Origin: CAWAND01 sp963807065
GTDB taxonomy: Bacteria; Chloroflexota; Anaerolineae; Anaerolineales; E44-bin32
Reading direction: 5' to 3'
Assembly: GCA_963807065.1 (NCBI GenBank)
Contig: CAWDZQ010000004.1
Coordinates: 310,001 to 374,000 of the forward strand
Length of the DNA stretch: 64,000 nt
Each line of letters starts with the position of its first letter. Within the stretch, counting starts at the first letter, position 1. The position numbers were made by a program, and so were the translations under genes. The notes beneath the pieces were generated by a model. The model ran no database searches. It was not told where the DNA came from and was given only the letters and a program-made list of their open reading frames with translations. This document shows positions 47,253-60,061 of the stretch, one piece after another.

Positions 47253-48878
47253 CTATCTCCACCCCAGGGCCAGCGGCCCCAGCCAGTACAGCAGGCCCAG
47301 CCCAGCCGCGATCAAGGCCTCCCAACCCCAGTTGGCTTGTTCCCCGCGCATCTTGGGAGACATGCCTTGCAGCTCGGCTGCCGAAAAGACCGACAATCCC
47401 GTGAGACCCAACACCCAGTTGAACATGCCCAAGGCGGTCATGGGATCGAAGGCACGCGTGTAAACGAACAAGCCCCCGAGGGCGATCAGCGCAAGCGGAA
47501 CACTCTTCGCCAATCCGTCGCGGCCCGGGAGCCAGGGAAGCACCAGACCGTAGAAGTACGAGAGCCCCAATAGGCTGAAGGTTATGGGCCAGAACAGCGA
47601 TCGCCAGAAGATGAGGACCGGCACCAAGATCAGCAGGCCGTAGAACCCCAGGGTGACGGTGACCATTTCCATCCGGTCCTTGAGGGGGAACCCGACCCAT
47701 CGCATGGCATCCGTCTTCTTGCGCTTGGCGCTCAAGTAGGCGGGGATGTCGACCGCCTTGGCCGGTCCCCAATGAACGCCCCAGCCGATCTCCTTCCGGA
47801 TCCGCCAGCCGTCAACGCCGTTGGCGCAAAGCTGGGGAAGAATCAACGCGTGGTGATCCACGACTTCGTCCAAATGCGATGAACGCACAGCCGCGATCAC
47901 TTTCTCGGCGGTGAAGAAGCCACCTCCGGCTGCACACCAGACGTTGATCCCTGCCGAGTCGGCCACCAGGATCCACGCGTCGACGGCACCGTCGATGGCT
48001 CCGACCACTCGGCGCACCGTGAGATCAAAGTTGCCTGTGACCAGAACCGGAGAGCCTCGATTGGGTTGGCCAACGGCATACAGGCCGGGACGAACCTTGG
48101 GGTAGGGGGGGATGATCCTGAAGAACAGCGCCCACACATCGCTCAACCGGGTCCGCAGGCTTGGCTTGTGGGAAAGATGCCCAACCGCTGTCGGCGGCAG
48201 GGTGTCGGTTCCGGGCATCTCGGCGGCGGGCAGCAGCCGATAGAGCGCCAGGCTACCCCCCAGAAAGGTCAACAAACGCTCCGACTGATAGCCACCGCGG
48301 CGGAAGAGCTCCTCCGGCCGGCGCAAAGGCACAGTCGTCGTCCGGGTGAGAAGCCATGTCACGAAGACCAGCGGCACCCGAACCATGTTGTACCAGACCC
48401 GCTGGAGCCATCCGTTGGGCACAAACTCGTCCGCCAGCAGGATGGCGCCGCCCGGAGCCAGCAATCGGGCGCAGGCCTGAAGCACGAAATCCTGCTCGTC
48501 CGGCGGCAGCTCGCTGAAGACCAAAGTAGATACGACCAAATCGAAGCTGGCAGGGTTGAATCGCTCTTCGATCAGGGAAGCGTCCATGTGGATCAAGTCG
48601 ATCCGGTCGGCCAACTGCTCGTTGTTGACGACCCGCGTCGCCTGTGAGAGCATGGCACTGGAGGCATCGACGCCTGTGACGTGAGCACCTTTCCGGGCCA
48701 TCATGACCGCCAGGGTGCCCGTCCCACAGCCGATTTCGAGGACTCGCAGCCCGGGGAGCACGAATCGTTGGGCGATGGCCTCTTGCACCCGATGCAGCCG
48801 ACCCAGCGTGAGCAAGCTGATCCCCCGATCGTAATCGCTCGGGTCGGACTCAAGCCATTTCATGAAGACTGTCGCCAT
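47253..48878 (-). CDS. SAM methyltransferase fused to an HgcA-like membrane corrinoid protein
   Basis: The 541-aa protein has three parts. Residues about 40-170 are a class I methyltransferase (VLEIGCGTGTLAVMMARKGA, VDASSAMLSQA, STLVFSELPPDEQDFVLQAC). Residues about 250-380 match the HgcA corrinoid domain: PGLYAVGQPNRGSPVLVTGN, DAWILVADSAGINVWCAAGG with the cap-helix Cys315, HALILPQLCANGVDG, GVHWGPAKAVDIPAYLSAK. Residues 390-541 hold five helices, with LVLPWLPGR as in HgcA. The cap helix reads NVWCAAGG where HgcA has NVWCA(A/G)GK. A ferredoxin gene follows as in hgcAB. By homology it should transfer a methyl group from corrinoid to an unknown acceptor. Mercury methylation is not shown. ATG 48878 has CGGAGAG upstream. 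Confidence 0.88.
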   Translation of the reverse strand: MATVFMKWLESDPSDYDRGISLLTLGRLHRVQEAIAQRFVLPGLRVLEIGCGTGTLAVMMARKGAHVTGVDASSAMLSQATRVVNNEQLADRIDLIHMDASLIEERFNPASFDLVVSTLVFSELPPDEQDFVLQACARLLAPGGAILLADEFVPNGWLQRVWYNMVRVPLVFVTWLLTRTTTVPLRRPEELFRRGGYQSERLLTFLGGSLALYRLLPAAEMPGTDTLPPTAVGHLSHKPSLRTRLSDVWALFFRIIPPYPKVRPGLYAVGQPNRGSPVLVTGNFDLTVRRVVGAIDGAVDAWILVADSAGINVWCAAGGGFFTAEKVIAAVRSSHLDEVVDHHALILPQLCANGVDGWRIRKEIGWGVHWGPAKAVDIPAYLSAKRKKTDAMRWVGFPLKDRMEMVTVTLGFYGLLILVPVLIFWRSLFWPITFSLLGLSYFYGLVLPWLPGRDGLAKSVPLALIALGGLFVYTRAFDPMTALGMFNWVLGLTGLSVFSAAELQGMSPKMRGEQANWGWEALIAAGLGLLYWLGPLALGWR

Positions 48879-49344
48879 GCTCTCCGTCCTTCGAACACCG
48901 CATTAGGCGATCAGGAGCGCCTTCTTCTCCCCCTTGCAGTCTAGCACTTTCGGGGCTGGGTTGACCAACGCAACGGTCAAGAGCGATCCCACGACGAAGC
49001 CACCGGTGCCTGCCTCCGACAATGCCCTGCCCATCCACCTCACCCCCGCTCACCAACCGTTAATGTTCAACCAAGACCTGGACATGCTACTATCCGCGTG
49101 GTCCCGACCATCATCCTGTCACCGTCGCCAGCCGGGCATGCATACGCAAGCCGCACGCGACCGAATGGTGGCTGCCGGAGGTGTGTTTCGTCTTCGGGAC
49201 CCCGCACCTGGTGCCAAATTGGTCGATAGCCTTCGAATAGGGCCTCTTGCCCAAGCGTTTCTGCGTGGTGCGGATTGATTGTGCTGCGCACTCTCATCGC
49301 AACGCATGTTCGCAAAATGCCGCATGTGTATTGGAGGAGGGAAG
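48879..49344. other. Divergent intergenic region between HgcA-like gene and lipoprotein
   Basis: 466 nt with no gene. Near the minus-strand gene it holds an extended -10 and an inverted repeat (listed separately). Toward the plus-strand lipoprotein I see no strong promoter. Confidence 0.5.
48938..48980 (-). promoter_or_regulatory. Extended -10 and inverted repeat upstream of the HgcA-like gene
   Basis: TGCTAGACT (minus strand, -10 at 48943-48938) lies 60 nt before the ATG. Just upstream, over the -35 zone, is TTGACC-N8-GGTCAA (48961-48980), an inverted repeat that may bind a regulator. Confidence 0.45.
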
Positions 49345-49878
49345 ATGAAGAACGCTGCAAAGCTTGTGCTGGTTGGCGCCGCGGCCCTGACCCTGTTGAG
49401 CTGCTCCCTTCTGAATCAGGTGGCAGGCAATGTGGTCAACAAGGTGGCAGGTTCGGGGTTCACCGCGGCCGGAAGTCTGTGGTCCGACGTCCCGAAGATG
49501 GATGGTCTGACCGACGATCCCAATCTCGACGTGCCCGTTTGGGCGAAGCTCTACGTCCAGACCGTTCTTAAGGCCATGAGCGGAGGGACGGGCAGCGTCG
49601 ACTGGGTCGCCTTCACGACCGAGAAGACGGCGGACGACGTCGCCGGCTACTACACCATCGAGCGCATGACTGGCCAAGGGTGGGATTCAGAACAACAAAC
49701 GCCCTGCTTCAGCGGCAGCCAGGAGGGAGTGTCCGAAGCCGGAGCCATCTGCCTCTTTGGCAAGACATCCAGCAGCCCTCAGGTGGTGATGGCCATCATA
49801 GCTGCCACCGACACCAGCACCAAACAGACCGACGTTTTCTTCCTGAGGCTCACCGAACAGGTCACGCCGACGCCCTAG
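49345..49878 (+). CDS. Hypothetical lipoprotein
   Basis: ATG 49345 follows GGAGGAGGGAAG. The 177-aa product has lipobox LLSCS and a mature region with ADDVAGYYTIERMTGQGWDS and two Cys (TPCFSG, AICLFG) that may pair. The extension to 49279 is not needed. Family not recognised. A 12-bp hairpin follows the gene. Confidence 0.75.
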   Translation: MKNAAKLVLVGAAALTLLSCSLLNQVAGNVVNKVAGSGFTAAGSLWSDVPKMDGLTDDPNLDVPVWAKLYVQTVLKAMSGGTGSVDWVAFTTEKTADDVAGYYTIERMTGQGWDSEQQTPCFSGSQEGVSEAGAICLFGKTSSSPQVVMAIIAATDTSTKQTDVFFLRLTEQVTPTP

Positions 49879-49949
49879 CGAAAGGTCCGCGCGCGCCTGG
49901 CGGGAATGGCAGGCCCTGCGCTTTCTTGAGCGGGCACGAACCTGCACGC

Positions 49950-49978
49950 ACCGGCCGGCCCGGACTGGGCCGGCCGGT
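49950..49978 (+). terminator. GC-rich hairpin after the lipoprotein gene
   Basis: ACCGGCCGGCCC-GGACT-GGGCCGGCCGGT is a perfect 12-bp stem with a 5-nt loop, 71 nt after the stop. No U-tract follows. Confidence 0.5.
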
Positions 49979-50135
49979 GGCCATTCCGCCCACTGACAGA
50001 AGATCCGCCGGAGTCACCGGATCGTCCCAAAGGGGCCCGGCGGCCTTGGGCTTTGTTATGATGACACGGGACCCGCCGCGCGCCGACGTTCACACGCGTG
50101 CTTCATCTGTTCCTCGTTCTTTCCTGGAGGCCACT

Positions 50136-51110
50136 TTGCCCGGACAGACCTCAATCGCCCTCAGAACCCTTGGCGCATCCGACCTCAAGGTCTCCCCCAT
50201 CGGGCTGGGTGTCATGCAGTTTTCCGGCGCAAACGGCGCCTTTCGTTACATGTTCAACGATCTTGCCCAAGACCAGATGAACAGCATTGTGCAGGCCGCT
50301 ATCGACGGGGGTGTGAATTGGTTTGATACTGCCGAGATGTACGGTCGCGGCCATTCGGAACATGCCTTGTCCCGAGCACTCAAGGCCGCCGGAAAGGCCG
50401 ATGACGAGGTCGTCGTCGGGACCAAGTGGATGCCCCTGTTCAGGACGGCGGCCAATATCCCCAAGACCATCGACGACCGCCTGCGTGCGCTCGACGGCTA
50501 TAGCATCGATCTGTACATGATCCACCAGCCTTGGAGCTTCTCCTCCCCCGAAGCCGAGATGGAGGCCATGGCTGACATGGTGAAGGCAGGCAAGATCCGC
50601 GCCGTCGGGGTCAGCAACTTTAACGCCGACCAAATGCGCCGGGCGCACCGCGCCCTGGCCAAACGCGGCCTACCCCTGGCGGTCAACCAGATGCAGTACA
50701 GTCTGCTCCACCGGGACATCGAGGCCAACGGAGTCCTAGCCGCGGCCAAAGAATTGGGGGTGACCATCGTGGCTTGGGGGCCCTTGGGCTCAGGCTTGTT
50801 GACGGGGGAATTCCACAAGGACCCCGAGAGGATCCGTCAAACGCCGGTCGGCCGGCGCATGCGCCTGCGCCGCCAGATCCAACGCAGCCGGCCCGTGGTC
50901 GAGGCCCTGCAAGAGCTGGCGGTCAAACATCAGGTCGAGCCCGCCCAGGTGGCGCTCAACTGGATCATTCATGCCCGCGGGGACACGATCGTTGCCATAC
51001 CCGGCGCTTCAAAGACCGATCAGGCTGAACAGAATTCGGGTGCCATGCATTTCCGGCTAACCGAGTCCGAACTACAGCGCCTTAGCGATCTTTCGCGGGC
51101 GTTCCTCTAG
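50136..51110 (+). CDS. Aldo/keto reductase
   Basis: TTG 50136, 6 nt after GGAGG, gives 324 aa starting MPGQTSIALRTLGASDLKVS. The AKR tetrad is visible: Asp and Tyr in NWFDTAEMYGRGHSE, Lys in VVGTKW, His in LYMIHQP. VGVSNFNADQMRRAH and AIPGASKTDQAEQN bind NADPH in the family. It probably reduces a carbonyl substrate in the cytoplasm. The upstream open frame to 49680 overlaps the lipoprotein gene in another frame and is not coding. Confidence 0.93.
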   Translation: MPGQTSIALRTLGASDLKVSPIGLGVMQFSGANGAFRYMFNDLAQDQMNSIVQAAIDGGVNWFDTAEMYGRGHSEHALSRALKAAGKADDEVVVGTKWMPLFRTAANIPKTIDDRLRALDGYSIDLYMIHQPWSFSSPEAEMEAMADMVKAGKIRAVGVSNFNADQMRRAHRALAKRGLPLAVNQMQYSLLHRDIEANGVLAAAKELGVTIVAWGPLGSGLLTGEFHKDPERIRQTPVGRRMRLRRQIQRSRPVVEALQELAVKHQVEPAQVALNWIIHARGDTIVAIPGASKTDQAEQNSGAMHFRLTESELQRLSDLSRAFL

Positions 51111-51139
51111 CGGCTCAACGTTCAGGCCCGCCCAACAAT

Positions 51140-51157
51140 TTGTGAATTATGTCACAA
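51140..51157. promoter_or_regulatory. Rex/CRP-like palindrome between convergent genes
   Basis: TTGTGA-ATTATG-TCACAA lies 30 nt after the aldo/keto reductase stop and 47 nt before the sulfatase stop, with no start codon in range. Confidence 0.4.
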
Positions 51158-51203
51158 TCACCAACAAAGATCGGTGACGTGATCGGCCCACGTGTTGGCC
51201 GTC

Positions 51204-52769
51204 CTAGGGGATTGGCGTCAACTCGAAGGGTTTCAAAACATCCGAATACTCATGGCGGTCGGGAAGCAGGGGCAGGTCGGCGCCGAAGTAGCGATTGAAG
51301 ATCACCCGGAAAGTATTGACCGGCGAGATGCTGTCGTAGACCTGGGGGGAGCCGCCGTCCGGAAAATAGTAAGCGTTGAGGTTCTTCATCCGATCCTCGG
51401 GCTTGACATGAAAAGCGCCGTGGTCGCCCTGGATGACGATGATCTGCGGCGTCTTCGAGTTGGCTAGAACCTGCTTGACCGCCTCCAGGGTGCGAGTGTT
51501 GATGTAGTTGACCTGGTCGGCGTAGGCCTTTTTTTCGTCAAGTGAACCTGAACCGGAGACCTGGTCGGCCAGGGTGAAGACGCCTTGCTGCGAGGCGATC
51601 CCGCCATCGGCGGTGAAGATATAGGGCGGGTGGGGCGACATGATGTGGACCCACACGAACTTCGGGCCGGGGATGTTGGGCACGCTGCCCAGTTGGTCGA
51701 AGTCGAACAGAATCCGGTCGCGGAACTCCTTGTTGGGGTCAGGGATGTTGGCCCCGAGGAGCTGATTGAGTTTGACGCGTCCGTCGATCACGGCGCGCCC
51801 CAAGGACGTCTCCAAGAGCATCGCCTCGAACGGATTAATCCCCAACCTGACCTGTGCCCCTCCCAGCAGGGAGGGCCTTGGGGAAAGGTAGATGTCGGCA
51901 TCCTGCCAGTCGGTCATCCCGTAGGCGCTTTCGAAAGCTACTGTTTTGTAGCCCAAGCTTTCCAGGGCTCCCCGGACAGCGTTGCTCTTGCAGATCCGAT
52001 CCAGCCAGGCGGCGTCCTTGGCATTGGGGTCCAGCGGCGGCCCCAGGGCATCGAGATAATTCATGTTCAGCGACGAGGGAATCGAGAGCCGTGTGATGGC
52101 ATAGTTGCTCCGGCTCTTGTCGCTGACCACGAACCCAAGGTCCCTCAACCCCTGGATGAACGGCTGGTTGTCGTAGCTAAATACCTGCTCCAGTACATCC
52201 TGCCGGGTGTAGGCATCCAGGATGATGTAGTAGACGTCGGGGAGAGTCCCTCCGGCCGGAGGCGCAAGCGCCACGGGCGAGGCCGGCGCGGCGTCCGCCT
52301 GGCGCCCTGGGGCCAGCGCCTTGACTTGGAAGGACCCGATCTGCAGCAAGGGCAGGATTAATGCCAGGGCCACAGTGATGTTGAGAAAACGCGTCAGCCC
52401 CAGGGGGAATGCCCTGCGCCGGACCATCCAGGCCGCCGCAGCGACCAAGACCAGCACCCACAGGGTCAGCAGCAGCCGGTGCCGGCCAAGGGTCAAGCCG
52501 CCCAGGCTGATCCCTTCGGCCACCTGATACACGTGGCCATAAGAAAAGAACAGGATCGCCATCAAGCTGGCGAGGAAGGCGCCCTTGGGGGAGCTGTGAA
52601 GCAGCCGGCTCAGCGCCCACCAGGTTGCGCCGACCGCCAGCAAGGAGACAGCCAGGGCCCGCAGACCGGCCACTGGCTGCAGTTCGCCCAAGTTCCAGGC
52701 CAGCAAGGCGAGTACCGGATAGGCGGCGAACAAGACCGGATGCAGTGGTTTGTCAATCAGGGATTTCAT
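51204..52769 (-). CDS. Membrane sulfatase-like hydrolase
   Basis: The 521-aa protein has four or five N-terminal helices (about 10-155), then an alkaline-phosphatase-superfamily domain. Metal-site features: DVYYIILDAYTRQDVLEQVF (first Asp), YAITRLSIPSSLNMNYLDA (nucleophile region), VWVHIMSPHPPYIF, IIVIQGDHGAFH (Asp-His pair). The layout is that of LTA-synthase-like and phosphoglycerol-transferase-like proteins with an external catalytic domain. The substrate is not clear. It lies downstream of the rRNA operon, separated by hairpins. No Shine-Dalgarno is visible before ATG 52769. Confidence 0.85.
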   Translation of the reverse strand: MKSLIDKPLHPVLFAAYPVLALLAWNLGELQPVAGLRALAVSLLAVGATWWALSRLLHSSPKGAFLASLMAILFFSYGHVYQVAEGISLGGLTLGRHRLLLTLWVLVLVAAAAWMVRRRAFPLGLTRFLNITVALALILPLLQIGSFQVKALAPGRQADAAPASPVALAPPAGGTLPDVYYIILDAYTRQDVLEQVFSYDNQPFIQGLRDLGFVVSDKSRSNYAITRLSIPSSLNMNYLDALGPPLDPNAKDAAWLDRICKSNAVRGALESLGYKTVAFESAYGMTDWQDADIYLSPRPSLLGGAQVRLGINPFEAMLLETSLGRAVIDGRVKLNQLLGANIPDPNKEFRDRILFDFDQLGSVPNIPGPKFVWVHIMSPHPPYIFTADGGIASQQGVFTLADQVSGSGSLDEKKAYADQVNYINTRTLEAVKQVLANSKTPQIIVIQGDHGAFHVKPEDRMKNLNAYYFPDGGSPQVYDSISPVNTFRVIFNRYFGADLPLLPDRHEYSDVLKPFELTPIP

Positions 52770-52876
52770 GGTTGGAGGAGAGCCTCGTTCTCATACCGGT
52801 AGAAACCGATCCAGCAGCCTCCCAAGCATAACGCATCTGGGAGCAGCGAGCGCTGAGCTTGGGGCCAATAACCAAA

Positions 52877-52901
52877 AGCACTGAGCTGGATGCTCAGTGC
52901 T
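52877..52901 (-). terminator. Intrinsic terminator of the rRNA operon
   Basis: On the minus strand AGCACTGAGC-ATCCA-GCTCAGTGCT is a perfect 10-bp stem followed by TTT. It lies 48 nt after 5S. A second 9-bp hairpin (TTCGTTCGC with GCGAACGAA, 52908-52937) lies between them. Confidence 0.75.
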
Positions 52902-52948
52902 TGGTGCTTCGTTCGCAACGCTGGCGCCGCGAACGAAAAAGAAAAGCC

Positions 52949-53066
<118 letters not shown>

Positions 53067-53121
53067 GACATTTTCCCTAGGTTGGGTATTGCACTGAAAC
53101 GAGTCGAAACCAAGAATCCAC

Positions 53122-53148
53122 GAAAAGCGCCAAGTTCTCCGCATCACG
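53122..53148. repeat. 3' arm of the pre-23S processing stem
   Basis: These 27 nt pair with 56143-56169, flanking the 23S gene, with 25 Watson-Crick matches and two G-U pairs. An ACTGAAACGAG segment at 53093-53103 extends the pairing with 56211-56221 across an internal loop. This is the expected RNase III substrate. Confidence 0.8.
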
Positions 53149-53149
53149 C

Positions 53150-56141
<2,992 letters not shown>

Positions 56142-56468
56142 ACGTGATGCGGAGAAATTGACGCTTTTCACGGCGCACAACCGTCGGCTGATGGTTGCCG
56201 CCGCTCGAACTCGTTTCAGTTGTTAAGGTGCGCTTCGGACCAATGGCTTTGATCGGTCCGGGCGGTCCCCCATGCTTTTCCCTGGGGCTTGGCCGCCTAG
56301 GTGCGGGGCCCAGTTACCTGGGCGCCGGACTTAGGAGGTCAATCGCCTGACAGACATCGACCCGGCACGGCGCCGGGTCGGCATACGACCTGTGACGTTC
56401 CGGTGGCTCCCCCTGTATTCAGTTCCTATCTTCCAGCATTCGCAGCAAGCTGTTTTCTCACCTCGCTC
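56142..56468 (-). other. Internal transcribed spacer between tRNA-Ala and 23S
   Basis: It contains the 5' arm of the pre-23S stem (56143-56169) and a CCTTAACAACTGAA element (near 56215-56230, minus) also present in the 16S leader, which may act in antitermination or folding. No gene. Confidence 0.7.
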
Positions 56469-56544
56469 TGGTGGAGATGAGGGGACTCGAACCCCTGACA
56501 TCTGCCTTGCAAAGGCAGCGCTCTCCCAACTGAGCTACATCCCC
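56469..56544 (-). tRNA. tRNA-Ala (anticodon TGC)
   Basis: 76 nt on the minus strand: acceptor GGGGATG with CATCTCC, D-arm AGCTCAGTTGGGAGAGCG, anticodon loop CTTTGCAAAG with TGC, T-arm GGGGTTCGAACCCC. The CCA end is encoded. Confidence 0.97.
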
Positions 56545-56583
56545 ATCCTAGCTGCTATCGGCCAGCAGCCGGCGGCGACTGAG

Positions 56584-56657
56584 TGGGCCTTTCAGGATTC
56601 GAACCTGAGACCTTTCCCTTATCAGAGGAACGCTCTAACCAACTGAGCTAAAGGCCC
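56584..56657 (-). tRNA. tRNA-Ile (anticodon GAT)
   Basis: 74 nt on the minus strand: acceptor GGGCCTT with AAGGCCC, D-arm AGCTCAGTTGGTTAGAGCG, anticodon loop CTGATAA with GAT, T-loop GGTTCGAATCC. CCA is not encoded (the next bases are CTC), unlike the neighbouring tRNA-Ala. Confidence 0.97.
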
Positions 56658-56677
56658 AAAGAGTTGCCAGGCATGTG

Positions 56678-56704
56678 CCTTAGCAACTGAGGAGTGATAG
56701 GAAC
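56678..56704. repeat. 3' arm of the pre-16S processing stem
   Basis: These 27 nt pair with 58387-58413 in the 16S leader: 25 matches and two G-U pairs. The arms enclose the 16S gene, so the transcript can form the RNase III stem. Confidence 0.8.
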
Positions 56705-56809
56705 CCCAACAACCAGTGTCCAGGCGCTCTGCACACCGTGCAAAGCGGCTTCCGGTTTTCTTGCTGGAGTTTAGAGCGCCGGCCCTCAGGCCTTTGCTCG
56801 CGGCTCCCT

Positions 56810-58323
<1,514 letters not shown>

Positions 58324-58435
58324 AGTTTTCTCCTACATCCGAAGACGTAGGTTTGTCTCAAAGTACTCTGGACAGGTCTTATGGCAGTTCCTATCACTCT
58401 TCAGTTGTTAAGGTGCCGTCGTTCGAGCGGGCCGA

Positions 58436-58465
58436 AGCATACCACCCGCCTTCCGAACGAGTCAA
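58436..58465 (-). promoter_or_regulatory. Candidate rRNA promoter P2
   Basis: Minus strand TTGACT (58465-58460) with TATGCT (58441-58436) at 18-nt spacing, inside the leader and downstream of P1. Confidence 0.4.
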
Positions 58466-58620
58466 GGGCAGAGACACAAATGGCCGATGCCCACCTGCGT
58501 GCACCGGCGTGGCAACGGACCGGTTCGGCCACTGGCCGCGGTCTCCATTGCCTTGCGCTCTTCCATTGTCAAGGTCTTCCCGGTCGCGCCCGGGCGAGAC
58601 CTGTTGGGAATTCTTTTTAC

Positions 58621-58648
58621 ATTATACCCGATGCATGGGGAGGGTCAA
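58621..58648 (-). promoter_or_regulatory. rRNA operon promoter P1
   Basis: Minus strand TTGACC (58648-58643), 16 nt, TATAAT (58626-58621), about 300 nt before 16S. A strong match, as expected for rRNA. Confidence 0.8.
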
Positions 58649-58683
58649 GGGCAATACCAAAACGCAGTCCCGGCCTGTTCGAC

Positions 58684-58701
58684 TTGTGAAGGAATTCACT
58701 A
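58684..58701. promoter_or_regulatory. Rex-like palindrome upstream of rRNA P1
   Basis: TTGTGAA-GGAA-TTCACTA, two bases off the full palindrome, lies 36 nt upstream of the P1 -35 box and 8 nt after the MFS stop. Confidence 0.35.
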
Positions 58702-58709
58702 TCCCTGTT

Positions 58710-59918
58710 CTAGTCCAAACGACGGATGGCCGGATGGAGCATCCCAACCAATGTCACCAGCGCCGTCAGACCGCCGCCCGCCACCAGCACGGCTTGCACG
58801 CCGAAGGCATCGATCGCCCACCCGGACAGCGCGTAACCGATCGGAAGCAAGCCGAACGAGCCCAGGTAGTCGACGCTCGTCACCCGGCCCAACAACTCAC
58901 CAGGCACCAGCTCTTGGACCATGTGGATCCAGATCAGGTTGAAGCCAGAGAAGGCCAGCCCGCGCACGACCATCACCCCGCCCAACACCGCCAATCCCAG
59001 CGGCAATCCCAACGACAGGGTCGCCACACCGGCCAGAACGATCAGCCCATAGCCGAGCAGACCCCGTCGGCGGATCTGGCTCTTCCGCCCCAACCAGACC
59101 GAGCCCAACAACGAACCGACAGCCCCCAGCGAGTAGAGCAAGCCCAGGCTGCTGACATCCAGGTGCAGCGTGTCGTTGACCAGAAACGGAAGGCCAACGT
59201 TGACCGGCGTGGCGGCGGTGATGTTCAGCAGGGAGAACAAGGTGATCGAAATCCAAAGCCATGGCGTTCCGAACACGGTCCTGAGGCCTTCATTCAGATC
59301 GGTCCAGATCGGTGCCGGGAGACGTTCGCCGCGCTCGGGCTTGAGCGCCGGGAGGCCAGCCAGGAAGCCAGCCGAGACCAAAAAAGAAAACCCGTCCAGC
59401 GCGAATGCCCAACCGGTGCCTCCCGAAGCGACGATCACCGCCCCAACGGCTGGCCCGGCCACTTCGGCCAATTGCTGGCTGAGGCTGGTAAGGGAATTGG
59501 CGCTGGTGAGAGACTCGCCCGGCGTGATCTCGGGAACCACGGCAGCGAACGCGGGCTGAAAGAAGGCGTCCACCATCCCGAATGTGGCCGCCGCGACGTA
59601 GACCATCCACATCGTCAAGCTATCCGTCAGCGCCAAGGCGGCCATCAACCCCACCAGCAAGCCGCGCAGCAGATCTGAGGCCAGCATCACGCGCGCCCGC
59701 GGCAGACGGTCGGCCAGAGTGCCTCCCACCAACACGGTGATGACGAGTGGGAGCACCGAGACGATCATGACTGAGCCCATGGCCACCGGCGAGCCGGTCT
59801 TCTCCAGCACCCACCAGGCCAGGGCGATCCGGTACAGGCTGTCGCCCAAACGCGAGATGGTTTGCCCTGCCCACAGAAGAGCGAAGGCGCGTGTAGATAG
59901 GGATCGAAAGAGCGCCAT
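58710..59918 (-). CDS. MFS exporter (EntS/MFS_3-like)
   Basis: The 402-aa protein has twelve helices and the MFS_3 start ALFRSLSTRAFALLWAGQTI with SRLGDSLYRIALAWWVLEKT. Motif A-like LVGGTLADRLPRARVMLASD lies between helices 2 and 3. Relatives export siderophores, macrolides and other small molecules. ATG 59918 has AAGGA upstream. It is upstream of the rRNA operon, with no regulator next to it. Confidence 0.9.
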   Translation of the reverse strand: MALFRSLSTRAFALLWAGQTISRLGDSLYRIALAWWVLEKTGSPVAMGSVMIVSVLPLVITVLVGGTLADRLPRARVMLASDLLRGLLVGLMAALALTDSLTMWMVYVAAATFGMVDAFFQPAFAAVVPEITPGESLTSANSLTSLSQQLAEVAGPAVGAVIVASGGTGWAFALDGFSFLVSAGFLAGLPALKPERGERLPAPIWTDLNEGLRTVFGTPWLWISITLFSLLNITAATPVNVGLPFLVNDTLHLDVSSLGLLYSLGAVGSLLGSVWLGRKSQIRRRGLLGYGLIVLAGVATLSLGLPLGLAVLGGVMVVRGLAFSGFNLIWIHMVQELVPGELLGRVTSVDYLGSFGLLPIGYALSGWAIDAFGVQAVLVAGGGLTALVTLVGMLHPAIRRLD

Positions 59919-60061
59919 GAGTCCTTGTTGGCTTGTGAAAGCGTGTTGGGGCGCCGGATAGAGATCGGCGCTTCACCGACAGAGGCGGGCCGAGGTTGGC
60001 AACGGCGGCCGACAACTTCTGTGTAAACTCAGCTTTGCGGTGCCCCGGGCACGGGCAAGAA

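Larger units (their letters stand above)
58324..58709 (-). other. rRNA operon promoter and leader region
   Basis: 386 nt without a gene. It contains promoters P1 and P2, the 5' arm of the 16S stem (58387-58413), and a Rex-like palindrome near the MFS stop. Confidence 0.8.

Noticed and set aside
47000..48878. Calling this locus hgcAB and predicting mercury methylation
   Set aside because: The cap-helix Lys is Gly, the ferredoxin lacks the extra cysteines of HgcB, and an N-terminal methyltransferase is fused. Homology is supported, but the reaction is not.
49680..50135. Upstream extension of the aldo/keto reductase frame
   Set aside because: It overlaps the lipoprotein gene in another frame, has no similarity, and the TTG at 50136 has a good ribosome site.
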